Below, piece by piece: positions 1 to 10,635 of a DNA stretch of 64,000 nucleotides (the stretch's first letter is position 1; every line of letters begins with the position of its first letter). The DNA is from JACCZH01 sp963729445. GTDB lineage: Bacteria > Chloroflexota > Chloroflexia > Thermomicrobiales > CFX8. The position numbers and the translations under genes were made by a program. The notes under the pieces were generated by a model. It had not been told where the DNA came from. It was given only the letters and a program-made list of their open reading frames with translations, and did not search any database. The stretch spans positions 744,001-808,000 of the forward strand of contig CAVSNU010000002.1 of assembly GCA_963729445.1 (NCBI GenBank). The letters run 5' to 3'.

Positions 1-207
1 CGCAAGATCTGGACCAACATCAGCGCCTCGCTGGCAGTCAAGGTGCTCTTCCTGGCCCTCGCCCTCACCGGCGGGGCGACCCTCTGGATGGCCATCCTCG
101 CCGATGTCGGCACGTCGCTCGTGGTCATCGTGAACGGAATGCTGCTCTTGCGGTGGAAGGGTTCCCACTCGACGGATACTCCGCCCGACGCAGTCGCGGG
201 CGGCTGA
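1..207 (+). CDS. Heavy-metal P-type ATPase, C-terminal end (partial)
   Basis: The window opens inside this gene; 68 residues and a TGA stop remain. The fragment has the last two membrane helices of a P1B-type metal-transporting ATPase (CadA/ZntA/CopA group). The characteristic ending M-A-x-L-A-D-V-G-T-S-L-V-V-x-x-N-G-M-x-L-L is complete (about residues 30-50), followed by a short hydrophilic tail. Such pumps export Zn, Cd, Pb, Co or Cu from the cytoplasm using ATP. The metal specificity cannot be told because the ATPase and metal-binding domains lie outside the window. The following 470 bases hold only repeats. Confidence 0.85.
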   Translation, partial: RKIWTNISASLAVKVLFLALALTGGATLWMAILADVGTSLVVIVNGMLLLRWKGSHSTDTPPDAVAGG

Positions 208-231
208 CTAACGGACTCAAAATCGGAATGC

Positions 232-306
232 GTAGAGGAGGAGCTCGTCTCCTCCCGAACGTCGAGCGGACCGTCGATTTCGGGAGGGGACGAGCTCCTC
301 CCCTAC
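232..306. repeat. Long imperfect palindrome (28-bp arms)
   Basis: Positions 232-259 and 279-306 are inverted copies with two mismatches around a 19-base spacer. The outer ends are GTAG and CTAC and each arm contains GAGGAGCTCGTC. It starts 24 bases after the ATPase stop. It may fold as a large hairpin and act as a terminator, but its size and rich arms resemble a small intergenic palindromic element. Confidence 0.75.
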
Positions 307-429
307 CGACCGACGGAACCCCGGAGCGTGACAACTCCCCTGTGGTCCAGTACTGAGAGTGACCTGATATTTCCCCAGGCGATGCCAACGGGCCATTCTC
401 CGGCGCGGACGATCAGGCAGGGCTCATTA

Positions 430-625
430 ATGGACGTGTCCGAGTTAATCCGATAGTTGTGGCCCCATGTTCGTAGCGGCGCAATTTATTGCGCCATCTC
501 CGGCGCACGAGCGGACACGCAAGGCGCAATAAATTGCGCCGCTACGCATTCCTAATTACCGGATCAATCAGGACAACCTCATAATTGCGCCGCTACGCAT
601 TCCTCATCAAGTGGGACACGTCCAT
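430..625. repeat. Composite repeat bounded by 12-bp inverted repeats
   Basis: A perfect 12-base inverted pair (ATGGACGTGTCC at 430-441 and its complement at 614-625) encloses the 24-bp-arm palindrome at 472-546 and a 22-base direct repeat (532-553 and 583-604, offset 51). No ORF of note lies inside. The layout resembles a MITE-like non-autonomous element or a nested set of intergenic repeats. No target-site duplication was identified. Confidence 0.55.
472..546. repeat. Perfect 24-bp-arm palindrome with GCGCAAT core
   Basis: Arms 472-495 and 523-546 are perfect inverted copies around a 27-base spacer. Each arm is itself nearly palindromic around GCGCAATTTATTGCGC. A related palindrome is found at 44706-44735, so this is a dispersed repeat family and not a single terminator. 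Confidence 0.75.
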
Positions 626-685
626 CATCGCACCGCGACACCGATATTCTCGCGAGTCCCGAAGAGACTTCAACGCACCTGCTCG

Positions 686-1639
686 CTAGACGAGCTGTTC
701 ACCCAACAGGACCGCCGTCAGGCCGGCGGCGACGTTGAGGGAGCCGCCGGAGCAATCCAGCAGGGGGTTGAGCTCGACGATGTCTATCGAGACGATCGGG
801 AGATCCGATGAACGGATCAACGAGAGCATGTGGTGCGCCTCCCGGTAGGTCAAGCCACCAGGGACTGGAGTGCCGGTGCCGGGCATAATCCCGGGATCGA
901 GAACGTCCAGGTCGAAGGAGATGTGCACCGCGTCGACGCCGCGCTCAACCAGCCGGCGGATGGCCTCATAGGTAATCGCCGCGACGCCGAGCGTTTCCAC
1001 GCTGGAAATCGGGTAGACGAGCGCGGGAGATTCGCGCAGCAACACGCGTTCACCCGGGTCAAGGTCGCGCAGACCGATATAGACGAGATCTTCAAGCCGG
1101 AGATCGGAGCGGCTGGCGATGTCGACCAGCGGTCGCGCCCCCCAGCCGTTTGCCACCGCCAGCGGCATTCCGTGGACGTGACCGGTCGGCGACGTCTCGG
1201 GCGTGTTGATGTCTCCGTGGGCGTCGAGCCAGATGACACCTAACCGTCCGGCACTGGCTGCGCCAGCCAGGGAGCCGATCGAGAGCGCGTGATCTCCGCC
1301 CAGCACGAGCGCCAGCCTGCCGGCCTCGATACTCGTCTCGACCGCCGCTGCCAGATCGCGGCTCGCCGACGCGATGGCGTCAATATGGAGCGCCATCGGG
1401 TTGCGCGTTTCCGGCATGCTATCAAGCGATTCGACCTGAATGACCTGAGACTCGTTGAAACGCTGGACCGTTTGATCAAAACCGCGGCGTGTCAGCCGCG
1501 ACCTCACGGCCTGGTCCAGTGCAGCCGCGCCCTGGTCGACACCACGGCGGTTCGCACCTAGCGCCATTGGAACCTGGATGACGTCGATTGGAACTCGTGG
1601 ATCCTTCAGCCGGTTACTACGCCTGCACGTCTCGATCAC
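686..1639 (-). CDS. rocF: Arginase (ureohydrolase family)
   Basis: Hydrolyses L-arginine to ornithine and urea in the cytoplasm with a two-manganese centre. The 317-residue protein has the ureohydrolase metal motifs in order: G-G-D-H-A near residue 113, D-A-H-G-D-I-N near 138 followed by H-V-H-G-M-P-L, and S-F-D-L-D-V-L-D-P near 240 with the P-G-T-G-T loop after it. The H-G-M-P-L context favours arginase over agmatinase. The start is a GTG that overlaps the argS stop (GTGA), so the two genes are translationally coupled in an argS-rocF operon. A start a few residues later is possible, since homology begins near V-P-I-D-V-I-Q-V-P. Substrate is inferred from family motifs only. Confidence 0.88.
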   Translation of the reverse strand: MIETCRRSNRLKDPRVPIDVIQVPMALGANRRGVDQGAAALDQAVRSRLTRRGFDQTVQRFNESQVIQVESLDSMPETRNPMALHIDAIASASRDLAAAVETSIEAGRLALVLGGDHALSIGSLAGAASAGRLGVIWLDAHGDINTPETSPTGHVHGMPLAVANGWGARPLVDIASRSDLRLEDLVYIGLRDLDPGERVLLRESPALVYPISSVETLGVAAITYEAIRRLVERGVDAVHISFDLDVLDPGIMPGTGTPVPGGLTYREAHHMLSLIRSSDLPIVSIDIVELNPLLDCSGGSLNVAAGLTAVLLGEQLV

Positions 1640-3843
1640 ATAACCTCCGGCGCCGCGACACCCAGTAGACCCAACGCATTGGCGAGGACCTGACGGGTAG
1701 CGGCCACCAGAGCGATCCGCATCGAGCGCTGAGGCTCGGGCGCCGTCAGAATTGGCCGGCGCTCGAAATCGGCATAGAAGTCATTGAACTTCTGCGCCAG
1801 TTCGTACACGTAGGTCGCAATGATGAGTGGCTTGTGCTCCAGCGCTGCCTTCTCGACCTCTGTCGGGAACTCGGCGATTTGCTGAATCAGGTCGATCTCC
1901 TGTGACTGCAGATCCTCAAAGACCACTTCACCCTGAGGAAGACGCTCGACCCGATCCAGAATCCGGCAGGCCCGCGCGTGAGCGTACTGGATGTACGGTG
2001 CGGCGTGGCCGTCGAACGAGAGCGCTTCTTCCAGACTGAAGGTGATCACGCGGTTGTTGTCGCGGTTGATCATCGAATAGAGCAGGCTGCCGATGCCCAC
2101 GTCGTGGGCAATGGCGTCCTTCTGCTCCTCGGTCAGGGTCGCGTTCGGGCTCTTCTCGTCGATGATCTCACGTGCCCGTCGTCTGAGCGCGATGGCGACG
2201 TCCTCATAGAACACCGCGTTGCCGGCCCGGCTACTCATCGTGCCCTCAGGCAGCGTGACGATCTCATAGCCCAGGTGGAAGCACTTCTCGGCCTGCTCAA
2301 ATCCCCAGAGCTCCATAATCTTGAAGATCTGCTGGAAATAGAGAGACTGCCGCACGTCGATCACCCAGACCGAGCGGTCGATCTCGTAATCCTGAAACTT
2401 GCGGCGGGTCAGTTCCAGGTCCTTGGTGGAGTAGAGCGTTGTGCCGTCGGAGCGCAAGATGGGCAGGGTGCGATAGGTCTCTTTTTCCAGGCCCAGCTTC
2501 TCGTCGATCTTGACGACCGGCAAGCCCTCACTGATCTCAGCGATACCGCGCTCAAGGAGCTCACGGACGATCTCGCGGCCCTCTTCTTCGACCTCGCTCT
2601 CGTAGAACCAGACGTCGAATCTGATGCCGAGCTCGTCATAGATGCGCCGGAACTCCCGCATGCTCCACTCGCGCGTTTCCTCCCAGAGCTTCATGAACTC
2701 AGGGTCTTTGCGCTCCCACTTCTGGAACGTCTCGCGCACCTCTTCGCGCCATCGCGGAACGTGTGGCCACCACTCGATATTGCGGCCCAGCCGCTGCCAA
2801 CGCTCATAGCGCTCCTGGGTATTCTCGATCGTCACGACGGGCAGAGGGCCTTTGACCGTCGCCGTGCGCGAGGTCGGCGGCGGCGCTTCCTGAGGGCCAT
2901 GCTCTCGAATGTAGTCCAGCTCAAGGAGCAGCTGCTCGCCAATCAACGGCCAGAACTTCGGGATCGTCTCATCGTGCAGAATCTGGTCCGCCAGGATCGG
3001 GCGCTGATTACTGATCTGGCCCAGCAGGTACGCGATGTCCTCGCCCGGCACACCCTTCTCGTAAAGCTCCTTCATCATCTTGTCGATCGCAGCGACGAAC
3101 TGGGCGTCCTGGGTCGAGAGCTCGTTCAGAAGCCTGACGACTTCATTCTGCAGCTCCAGACGCCGGACGGACTCAACGTAGATTTCACCCAGCCAGCGAC
3201 CGCGCTGACCCTCCGGAACCTCTTCATGCTCGTGGAACGAGCTGTAGCACCAGAGCGTCCGGATAACGTGCATGCCCATGTCGCCGATGTAATTCGCTCG
3301 CACCGTCTCGAACCCGGCGAACTCGGTGATGTTCGCGAGCGCGTTGCCGAGCGCCACATTGCGCGCGTGTCCGACGTGGAACTCCTTGTGGGTGTTCGGT
3401 TGGGAAAACTCGATCATCACCCGGTCGGCCTGCGTCGGACCACGCCCGTAATCCCGGGCCTGGCTAATCGCGCCAAAGACGACTTCATTGGCCAACTTCT
3501 GCGTTGAGAAATAGATATTCACGTAGCCGTTCACCGCCTCGACCCGTTCGAACTCGGGCCGGGCGCGCAGCCGCTCAGCGATGGCTTCCGCAATCGATCC
3601 TACCCGTTCGCGCACCAGCTCCTGCTGGCGTGCGCGCGCCTCCTTCTTGGAGAGACTCTCGTCGAGCGGTAGCGGTTCTCGCTGAAGTAATTCGTTCGCA
3701 ATCTGAAAGGCGACCGACGTGGCAGTACCCCACGAACCAGAGAACGGCACGGGACGCATGGCCAGCTGGCGGCTACCATAGCCGAGCTCCTCGAGAACTT
3801 GATTGATGCTAACGATTGCCTGCTGCTCATACTGCCGAAACAT
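1636..3843 (-). CDS. argS: Arginyl-tRNA synthetase
   Basis: Class I synthetase charging tRNA-Arg with arginine. The HIGH-type motif is H-V-G-H (in F-H-V-G-H-A-R-N-V-A-L-G-N, about residue 150). The second ATP loop is M-S-S-R-A-G-N in place of KMSKS, which is normal for many ArgS. The C-terminal anticodon-binding helical domain ends in G-L-L-G-V. At about 735 residues it is longer than the usual 550-600; the extra length is an insertion at roughly residues 225-370, before the R-K-D-P-E-F-M-K-L-W segment. I chose the ATG at 3843; a GTG at 3870 would add nine residues, and neither has a strong ribosome-binding site. It is the first gene of an operon with arginase. Confidence 0.92.
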   Translation of the reverse strand: MFRQYEQQAIVSINQVLEELGYGSRQLAMRPVPFSGSWGTATSVAFQIANELLQREPLPLDESLSKKEARARQQELVRERVGSIAEAIAERLRARPEFERVEAVNGYVNIYFSTQKLANEVVFGAISQARDYGRGPTQADRVMIEFSQPNTHKEFHVGHARNVALGNALANITEFAGFETVRANYIGDMGMHVIRTLWCYSSFHEHEEVPEGQRGRWLGEIYVESVRRLELQNEVVRLLNELSTQDAQFVAAIDKMMKELYEKGVPGEDIAYLLGQISNQRPILADQILHDETIPKFWPLIGEQLLLELDYIREHGPQEAPPPTSRTATVKGPLPVVTIENTQERYERWQRLGRNIEWWPHVPRWREEVRETFQKWERKDPEFMKLWEETREWSMREFRRIYDELGIRFDVWFYESEVEEEGREIVRELLERGIAEISEGLPVVKIDEKLGLEKETYRTLPILRSDGTTLYSTKDLELTRRKFQDYEIDRSVWVIDVRQSLYFQQIFKIMELWGFEQAEKCFHLGYEIVTLPEGTMSSRAGNAVFYEDVAIALRRRAREIIDEKSPNATLTEEQKDAIAHDVGIGSLLYSMINRDNNRVITFSLEEALSFDGHAAPYIQYAHARACRILDRVERLPQGEVVFEDLQSQEIDLIQQIAEFPTEVEKAALEHKPLIIATYVYELAQKFNDFYADFERRPILTAPEPQRSMRIALVAATRQVLANALGLLGVAAPEVM

Positions 3844-4129
3844 GGTCCACACTCTCTGTCGATCTTCCACCGGGCATGCTGAAATGACGCCCGGGAACGC
3901 ATCTGAAAGTATTCCACAGCGCGTCTAATCTGACTCCATAAGATCGGGGGCTACCACCAGCGCGCTGCCGAGATCTCCAGCGCTCACCCCGCCGTCTCGT
4001 CCGCGTGATACTGAGCTTCGCAAATCACGGCACCAGTCTGGAGGGGCGCGGTGGTGGTGACCGCCGGATTGCGGCGCGAGAACCGTCCTGGGCCTGTCAA
4101 CCGCAGGTCTGGGAAGGAGACACCTCAGT

Positions 4130-4164
4130 GTGTGGTCCTCCCTCAATACGAGGGAGGACCACAC
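4130..4164. terminator. Perfect 15-bp hairpin, likely terminator
   Basis: Arms 4130-4144 and 4150-4164 pair perfectly around a 5-base loop. It sits 10 bases after the stop codon of the minus-strand aldehyde dehydrogenase and is the only notable structure in the 330-base gap between that gene and argS (3844-4173). The rest of the gap shows no gene I can support. Confidence 0.75.
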
Positions 4165-4173
4165 CAGAGCGCT

Positions 4174-5631
4174 CTAGCTCAGATCAACGTAGACGTTCTT
4201 GACCTGGGTGTAGAGCTCCATGCCGTGCATGCCGAGCTCGCGCCCAATGCCGGACTTCTTGTAGCCCCCGAACGGGCCGAAGACGCCCGGTCCACCGTTC
4301 GAGTTGACGGCGACCATGCCTGCACGCAGTCCCTTGGCGACCCGCAACGCCTTGTTGACGTCCTGGGTCCAGACTGAGCTCGCCAGGCCGTACTCATTGG
4401 CGTTGGCCATGCGGATGACTTCTTCTTCGTCCTCGAACGGGATGACGCTCAGCACCGGGCCGAAGATCTCTTCACGGGCGATGCGCATGTCGTTCGACAC
4501 CTGGGAGAAGATCGTGGGCTGCAGGAAGTTGCCGTTCTGGAGCGCCGACGGGCGGCCGCCACCGTAGACGAGCTCCGCACCCTCGGACTTACCGATGTTG
4601 ATGTACTCGGTGATCTTGTCGTACTGCGACTGCGAGATGACCGGCCCCATCAACGTCTTGGGGTCCATCGGGTCGCCGACGGTAAAGCCCTCGGTCGCAT
4701 TGACCAGCAAGCTCATGAACTCGTCATACTGCTGCTTGCCCAGGAACAGGCGGGTGCGCGCGGTGCAGACCTGGCCACTGTTGCCATAGGCTGCCTGGAC
4801 GGCCGAGGAGGCCGCTTTCTCCAGGTCGGCGTCGGCAAAGACGATGTTGGGGCTCTTGCCGCCCAGCTCCAGCGATACCTTCTTGATGGTGTCAGCCGAC
4901 GCTTTGAGAATCTTGGCGCCGGTCGCCGTCTCGCCGGTGAAGGCGATCTTGTCGATCAACGGGTGTGCCGACATGTAGTCGCCGATCTCCCCGCCCGGAC
5001 CCGGCAGGACGTTGACGACGCCCTCGGGCACACCGGCCTCGTAGCAGATCTCACCCAGCATGACGGCGCTCAGCGGGGTGTTGCTGGCCGGCTTGAGGAT
5101 GATCGTGCAGCCTGTCGCCAGCGCCGGAGCGACCTTCCAGGCGGCCATCATGAAGGGGAAGTTCCACGGGACGATCTGCGCGGCCACGCCAACCGGCTCG
5201 CGCAACGTGAAGTTGAGGACACTGTCGCCCATGGGGATCGTGTCGCCGAAGAACTTGTCCCCGGCTCCCGCGTAGTAATCGAAGACCACAGCGCTGCCCA
5301 TGATCTCACCCTTGGCGCGGGCGAACGGCTTACCGCTGTCCAGGCTCTCAACATGGGCGATCTCGTCGGCGCGCTCACGGATGCGGTCCGCGATCCGCTG
5401 GATCACCCGGCCGCGCTCATAGGGGCTCATCTTCGGCCAGGGACCTTCGTCAAACGCCTTGCGAGCGGCGGAGACGGCGCGATCGACGTCTTCCGTGCCA
5501 GCCTTGGCGACCCTGGCGATCGTTTCGTGCGTTGCCGGGTTCGTAGACTCAAAGGTCTCGCCCGTGGCGGAATCCACGAGCGTTCCGGCGATCAGCAGCT
5601 GGACATTACGTACTTCGGTCTCAGCGACCAT
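4174..5631 (-). CDS. Aldehyde dehydrogenase (NAD(P)+-dependent, ALDH superfamily)
   Basis: Oxidises an aldehyde to the carboxylate with NAD(P)+. The 485 residues match the full length of the family. Visible are the cofactor-site P-W-N-F-P, the general-base glutamate in L-E-L-G-G-K-S-P, the catalytic cysteine in N-S-G-Q-V-C, and the late E-E-I-F-G-P-V motif. The ATG at 5631 is preceded by GGAGG with 4-base spacing; a longer frame upstream lacks homology. The gene is monocistronic and diverges from the trmO-like gene. The substrate (betaine aldehyde, phenylacetaldehyde, other) cannot be read from the sequence. Confidence 0.92.
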   Translation of the reverse strand: MVAETEVRNVQLLIAGTLVDSATGETFESTNPATHETIARVAKAGTEDVDRAVSAARKAFDEGPWPKMSPYERGRVIQRIADRIRERADEIAHVESLDSGKPFARAKGEIMGSAVVFDYYAGAGDKFFGDTIPMGDSVLNFTLREPVGVAAQIVPWNFPFMMAAWKVAPALATGCTIILKPASNTPLSAVMLGEICYEAGVPEGVVNVLPGPGGEIGDYMSAHPLIDKIAFTGETATGAKILKASADTIKKVSLELGGKSPNIVFADADLEKAASSAVQAAYGNSGQVCTARTRLFLGKQQYDEFMSLLVNATEGFTVGDPMDPKTLMGPVISQSQYDKITEYINIGKSEGAELVYGGGRPSALQNGNFLQPTIFSQVSNDMRIAREEIFGPVLSVIPFEDEEEVIRMANANEYGLASSVWTQDVNKALRVAKGLRAGMVAVNSNGGPGVFGPFGGYKKSGIGRELGMHGMELYTQVKNVYVDLS

Positions 5632-5727
5632 GTGGCCTCCCTCGATATTGCGTTGCACCGCGACGGGTTGCATGACGTCGGATAATTCTAGCAGCGAACG
5701 GTTGATTTTCGGCGAAGGAATACCCTC

Positions 5728-6585
5728 ATGCTCGATCTCGACCAGTTGCAAACCCTGGATCCAATCGGGGTTGTGAACTCCCGCATTCTTGAACGGCGGG
5801 ATATGCCGCCACACGGTGTCGAGGCTGAGATAGAGATCTTCCCGAGATACCGGGACGGCCTACTGTTGATCGAAGAGAACTCGCATCTGTGGATCATCGG
5901 CTGGTTCAGCGGCGCGGAGCGTGAGCGACTCCAGCTCGTGCGGCCCGAGTATCGAAGCGGCCACCGCAGGCGCGGCGTCTTTGGACTGCGCTCCACGACC
6001 CGGCCAAACCCGATTGGCGTAACTGCCGTGCGCTTGCTGGACATGCGCGAAGGCCGGCTGATCGTCGATCATCTCGACTTTCTCGACGGCACGATGGTGC
6101 TGGACATCAAGCGTTATTCACCATCATGGGACACCATCTTCTCCGCGCGCTCGTCGCGCGAGCGTTTTCTTGAGATTGAGGAAGCGGCCCAGCTTGAGCT
6201 GTTGGAGATTGAGGGAGCAAAGTTCCGCGGCGCGTTGACTCCGGCAGTCGTCGCCGCGGCACGACTCATGCGCCACGTCGTCCGGCTCTGGCAGGTGCTG
6301 CCCAGGGATAACGACTTGAGGATAACGGTACCGGCAGAAGGGCCGTCCGCGGAGCTCGCCGACGCACTTCAGGGCATGACCGGCGCCACCTTCGGCTCGG
6401 GCAGGCTCGCCGTAAGCCCAGAGGGTTATGTTGTCTTCGCCTACAACCACCAGACGCTCGCCGTAAAACCACAACCTCTGCTCGGCAAATCGCTCGATGA
6501 CGTTCGCAATCAACCATTGTATGAGCTGTTCCAGCAAATTCGCGGGAGCGACGGCCGCCCAGAGACGTTTGCCTGTTCGAGCTAA
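5728..6585 (+). CDS. TrmO-family tRNA methyltransferase fused to a degenerate FmdE-like domain
   Basis: Residues 5-150 are a TrmO/TsaA (UPF0066) domain, the SAM-dependent enzyme that N6-methylates t6A37 in tRNA. Visible are I-G-V-V-N-S-R, F-G-L-R-S-T-T-R-P-N-P-I-G-V-T and D-I-K-R-Y-S-P-S-W-D, all family hallmarks. Residues 160-270 resemble the FmdE domain, but the metal-ligand motif F-H-G-H-x-C-P-G reads F-R-G-A-L-T-P-A and T-G-C-T reads T-G-A-T, so metal binding is probably lost. The start ATG has GAAGGA eight bases upstream. Divergent from the aldehyde dehydrogenase. The first domain is a firm call; the second is my reading of remote similarity. Confidence 0.85.
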   Translation: MLDLDQLQTLDPIGVVNSRILERRDMPPHGVEAEIEIFPRYRDGLLLIEENSHLWIIGWFSGAERERLQLVRPEYRSGHRRRGVFGLRSTTRPNPIGVTAVRLLDMREGRLIVDHLDFLDGTMVLDIKRYSPSWDTIFSARSSRERFLEIEEAAQLELLEIEGAKFRGALTPAVVAAARLMRHVVRLWQVLPRDNDLRITVPAEGPSAELADALQGMTGATFGSGRLAVSPEGYVVFAYNHQTLAVKPQPLLGKSLDDVRNQPLYELFQQIRGSDGRPETFACSS

Positions 6586-6745
6586 CTCTTGCCCGCTGCC
6601 GACGGCCCGGCCGTTTGCGGGACATGCGACGCTCAGCCGGTGGCACGTTGGGTCAGCGCTGGACATCCCCTCGTCACGCTTGCTGACTTCCGTGAGGCGT
6701 CGTAGGATCGCGAGATGCCGCTACTCGCGAAAGGACACAAGCACA

Positions 6746-7285
6746 TTGGAACCCGCCTGGGAAGTCTCGATGCTGTTCAGCGCGTGGGCTGATTATGACC
6801 GTGCACTCGCCGATGTCAGTCGCGAGGACGCCGTGCGTCAGATCGGAGGCGGCAGCTCGTTCGCCTGGACGCTCGCCCACGTCACGCACGGAATCGACTC
6901 GTGGATCAACGTGCGCTTCCAAGAGATGGAGCCGCATCCACTGATATCTGAGCCACGTTTCCGGATGGGCGGAGATGGCAGCGCCAACGACTGGGAGGCC
7001 ATTCAGGCTGCGGTCCTGGATGTCAGAGAACGCGCGCGTGTGTATCTTGTATCTGGTGCCGGATCTGACCTGGACCTTGTTGTGCCCTACGATGGGACGT
7101 TTCTCCCGTTTCGGGAACATGGCATCCAGCTACGCCCGGCCATCCTCCAGAACGCGACGCATCATTTCTTTCATCTGGGTGAGATCGTCACCAAGCGCGA
7201 ATGGATGGGATACGACACCCATAGCTTCCCCGGGGCGCTGGTAGAAGCGCTCGCGAAATCAACAACCGGCAAAGCGAGAGAATGA
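6746..7285 (+). CDS. DinB-family protein
   Basis: A four-helix-bundle protein of the DinB/YfiT type, a family that includes bacillithiol- and mycothiol-dependent transferases and stress proteins of unknown role. Histidines that could form the metal site lie in A-H-V-T-H-G-I-D-S-W and H-H-F-F-H-L-G-E-I-V-T-K-R-E-W-M-G; the second stretch is the most conserved family signature. About 179 residues. I chose a TTG start with AAAGGA 11 bases upstream; an ATG at 6770 would remove eight residues. No partner gene suggests a substrate. The 160 bases before it hold no gene. Confidence 0.75.
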   Translation: MEPAWEVSMLFSAWADYDRALADVSREDAVRQIGGGSSFAWTLAHVTHGIDSWINVRFQEMEPHPLISEPRFRMGGDGSANDWEAIQAAVLDVRERARVYLVSGAGSDLDLVVPYDGTFLPFREHGIQLRPAILQNATHHFFHLGEIVTKREWMGYDTHSFPGALVEALAKSTTGKARE

Positions 7286-7522
7286 CAAGCGCCGCAGCCT
7301 GGATCGCGCGCAGGGGCCAGCGAGCGCTACCAGCGTGCCCGGGTGGAGCAGATTCGTCGTAACGGGCGACGCTCAGCCAGCGACCGGGATGACCAGGCCG
7401 GCGTTCTTCTGCGCTCCGTGCGGCGTGGCGCGGTCAGCGGAGCACGTCCGGAACGCTCGCGTCGTGGCGAGTGCCCCGCGCGCTCAAGAGTGCGGCGGGC
7501 GATGCTCGCAATCCGGCGCGTG

Positions 7523-8128
7523 TCACGATCCTGCATTGCCGTTCCCCTTCTGGGTATTGCTAACTTCCTCGCTCAACAGGCTGGCACGAGGTTGAATCTG
7601 ACCGGCGTACTTGTTGCCGAGCTTCTTGTAATAGGGAACCAGCGCCGGAGAGGAGAGCTGCTCGAACGTGAATGAACAGATCCTCATCCCTGGATAGAGT
7701 GCAACCGCCATGCGCCCCAGGTTTGAGAGCTCCATGGTTGCCGTGCCTCGCCAACCGGGCTCGAACACCGCGGCAGTCGAGTGAACGGTAATCCCCAGGC
7801 GTGCGATCGACGAGCGGCCCTCGAGCCGCGCCACCAGGTCGTCAGGCAGCTCCAGCGACTCCATGGTCGAGGCCAGGGCGAAATCGCCGGCCTGCATGAT
7901 GAACGCCTCACCGTCGGCGACCTCAATCGTGCGCATCGCCTCACCGATGGACTGCGGGTGACGTGGGTCGATAAAGGAGTGGCGCGAGTGCTCGAAGACC
8001 ATGAAGGTGTTGCCCAACCGGCAATCGATCGAGCACGACCCCAGATGGACGTTCAAATCGACCGGCGGCTCAAGCACAATGCGGCCCTCATCGAGTGCCT
8101 TGCGGATATCGCGGTCTGAAAGAATCAT
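7523..8128 (-). CDS. dcd: dCTP deaminase
   Basis: Deaminates dCTP to dUTP for thymidylate synthesis. The 201-residue protein has the trimeric dUTPase-like fold motifs: R-S-S-I-A-R-L-G (phosphate binding), V-H-S-T-A-A-V-F-E-P-G-W-R-G with the catalytic glutamate in T-M-E-L-S-N, and A-G-Q-I-Q-P-R near the C-terminus. The start ATG fits the family beginning M-I-L-S-D-R-D-I; longer upstream sequence in the same frame is not homologous. Whether it is mono- or bifunctional (dCTP deaminase/dUTPase) cannot be decided. It stands alone on the minus strand. Confidence 0.93.
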   Translation of the reverse strand: MILSDRDIRKALDEGRIVLEPPVDLNVHLGSCSIDCRLGNTFMVFEHSRHSFIDPRHPQSIGEAMRTIEVADGEAFIMQAGDFALASTMESLELPDDLVARLEGRSSIARLGITVHSTAAVFEPGWRGTATMELSNLGRMAVALYPGMRICSFTFEQLSSPALVPYYKKLGNKYAGQIQPRASLLSEEVSNTQKGNGNAGS

Positions 8129-8455
8129 CTGCCTGCCATTCCTCTGTGTGCCATTCCGTGACCCTTCCCCAGACCTTGCATTATTGACGATGGTACCTGC
8201 CGGGTTCGGCGCGTGCTCAAGCGCCCTGGCCCTGTGGTGTACGTACAGTATGGAATGCCTGTGCCAGAACGTCAAGGTTACCCCATGCGGGGCGGGACTT
8301 TTCATCCGAGCTTGATATACTCCGAGGCTGTGTCCCGGTAACGTTCACCGGCGGGGTCGCGCACCGGTTGTGGTGGCCGCGAGCGCAGCGTGTCCCGATG
8401 ACCCCATTTGATCTTTATCTTATGGAGGCGGCACTGGACGACCACGGGAGGCTGG
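8129..8455. other. Noncoding gap between dcd and the LCP gene
   Basis: About 330 bases between divergent genes. It must contain both promoters. A TATACT at 8320-8325 is a possible -10 element but I cannot pair it with a good -35. The long minus-strand reading-frame extension of dcd has no dcd homology. No RNA gene was recognised. Confidence 0.4.
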
Positions 8456-10609
<2,154 letters not shown>

Positions 10610-10635
10610 CTGCACGATTTCGGATGGACGAGCGG

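Noticed and set aside
1978..3507. 509-residue plus-strand open frame
   Set aside because: It is antisense to argS, and argS has the full family sequence. High GC gives long shadow frames.
3844..4129. T-box riboswitch before argS
   Set aside because: No T-box sequence or matching stem with an Arg specifier is visible in the leader.
3925..4164. 79-residue minus-strand frame between argS and the aldehyde dehydrogenase
   Set aside because: It overlaps the terminator hairpin and has no protein-like pattern.
7286..7522. tRNA or small gene between dinB and dcd
   Set aside because: No cloverleaf, no T-loop GTTCGAAT-type sequence, and the short frames have no homology.
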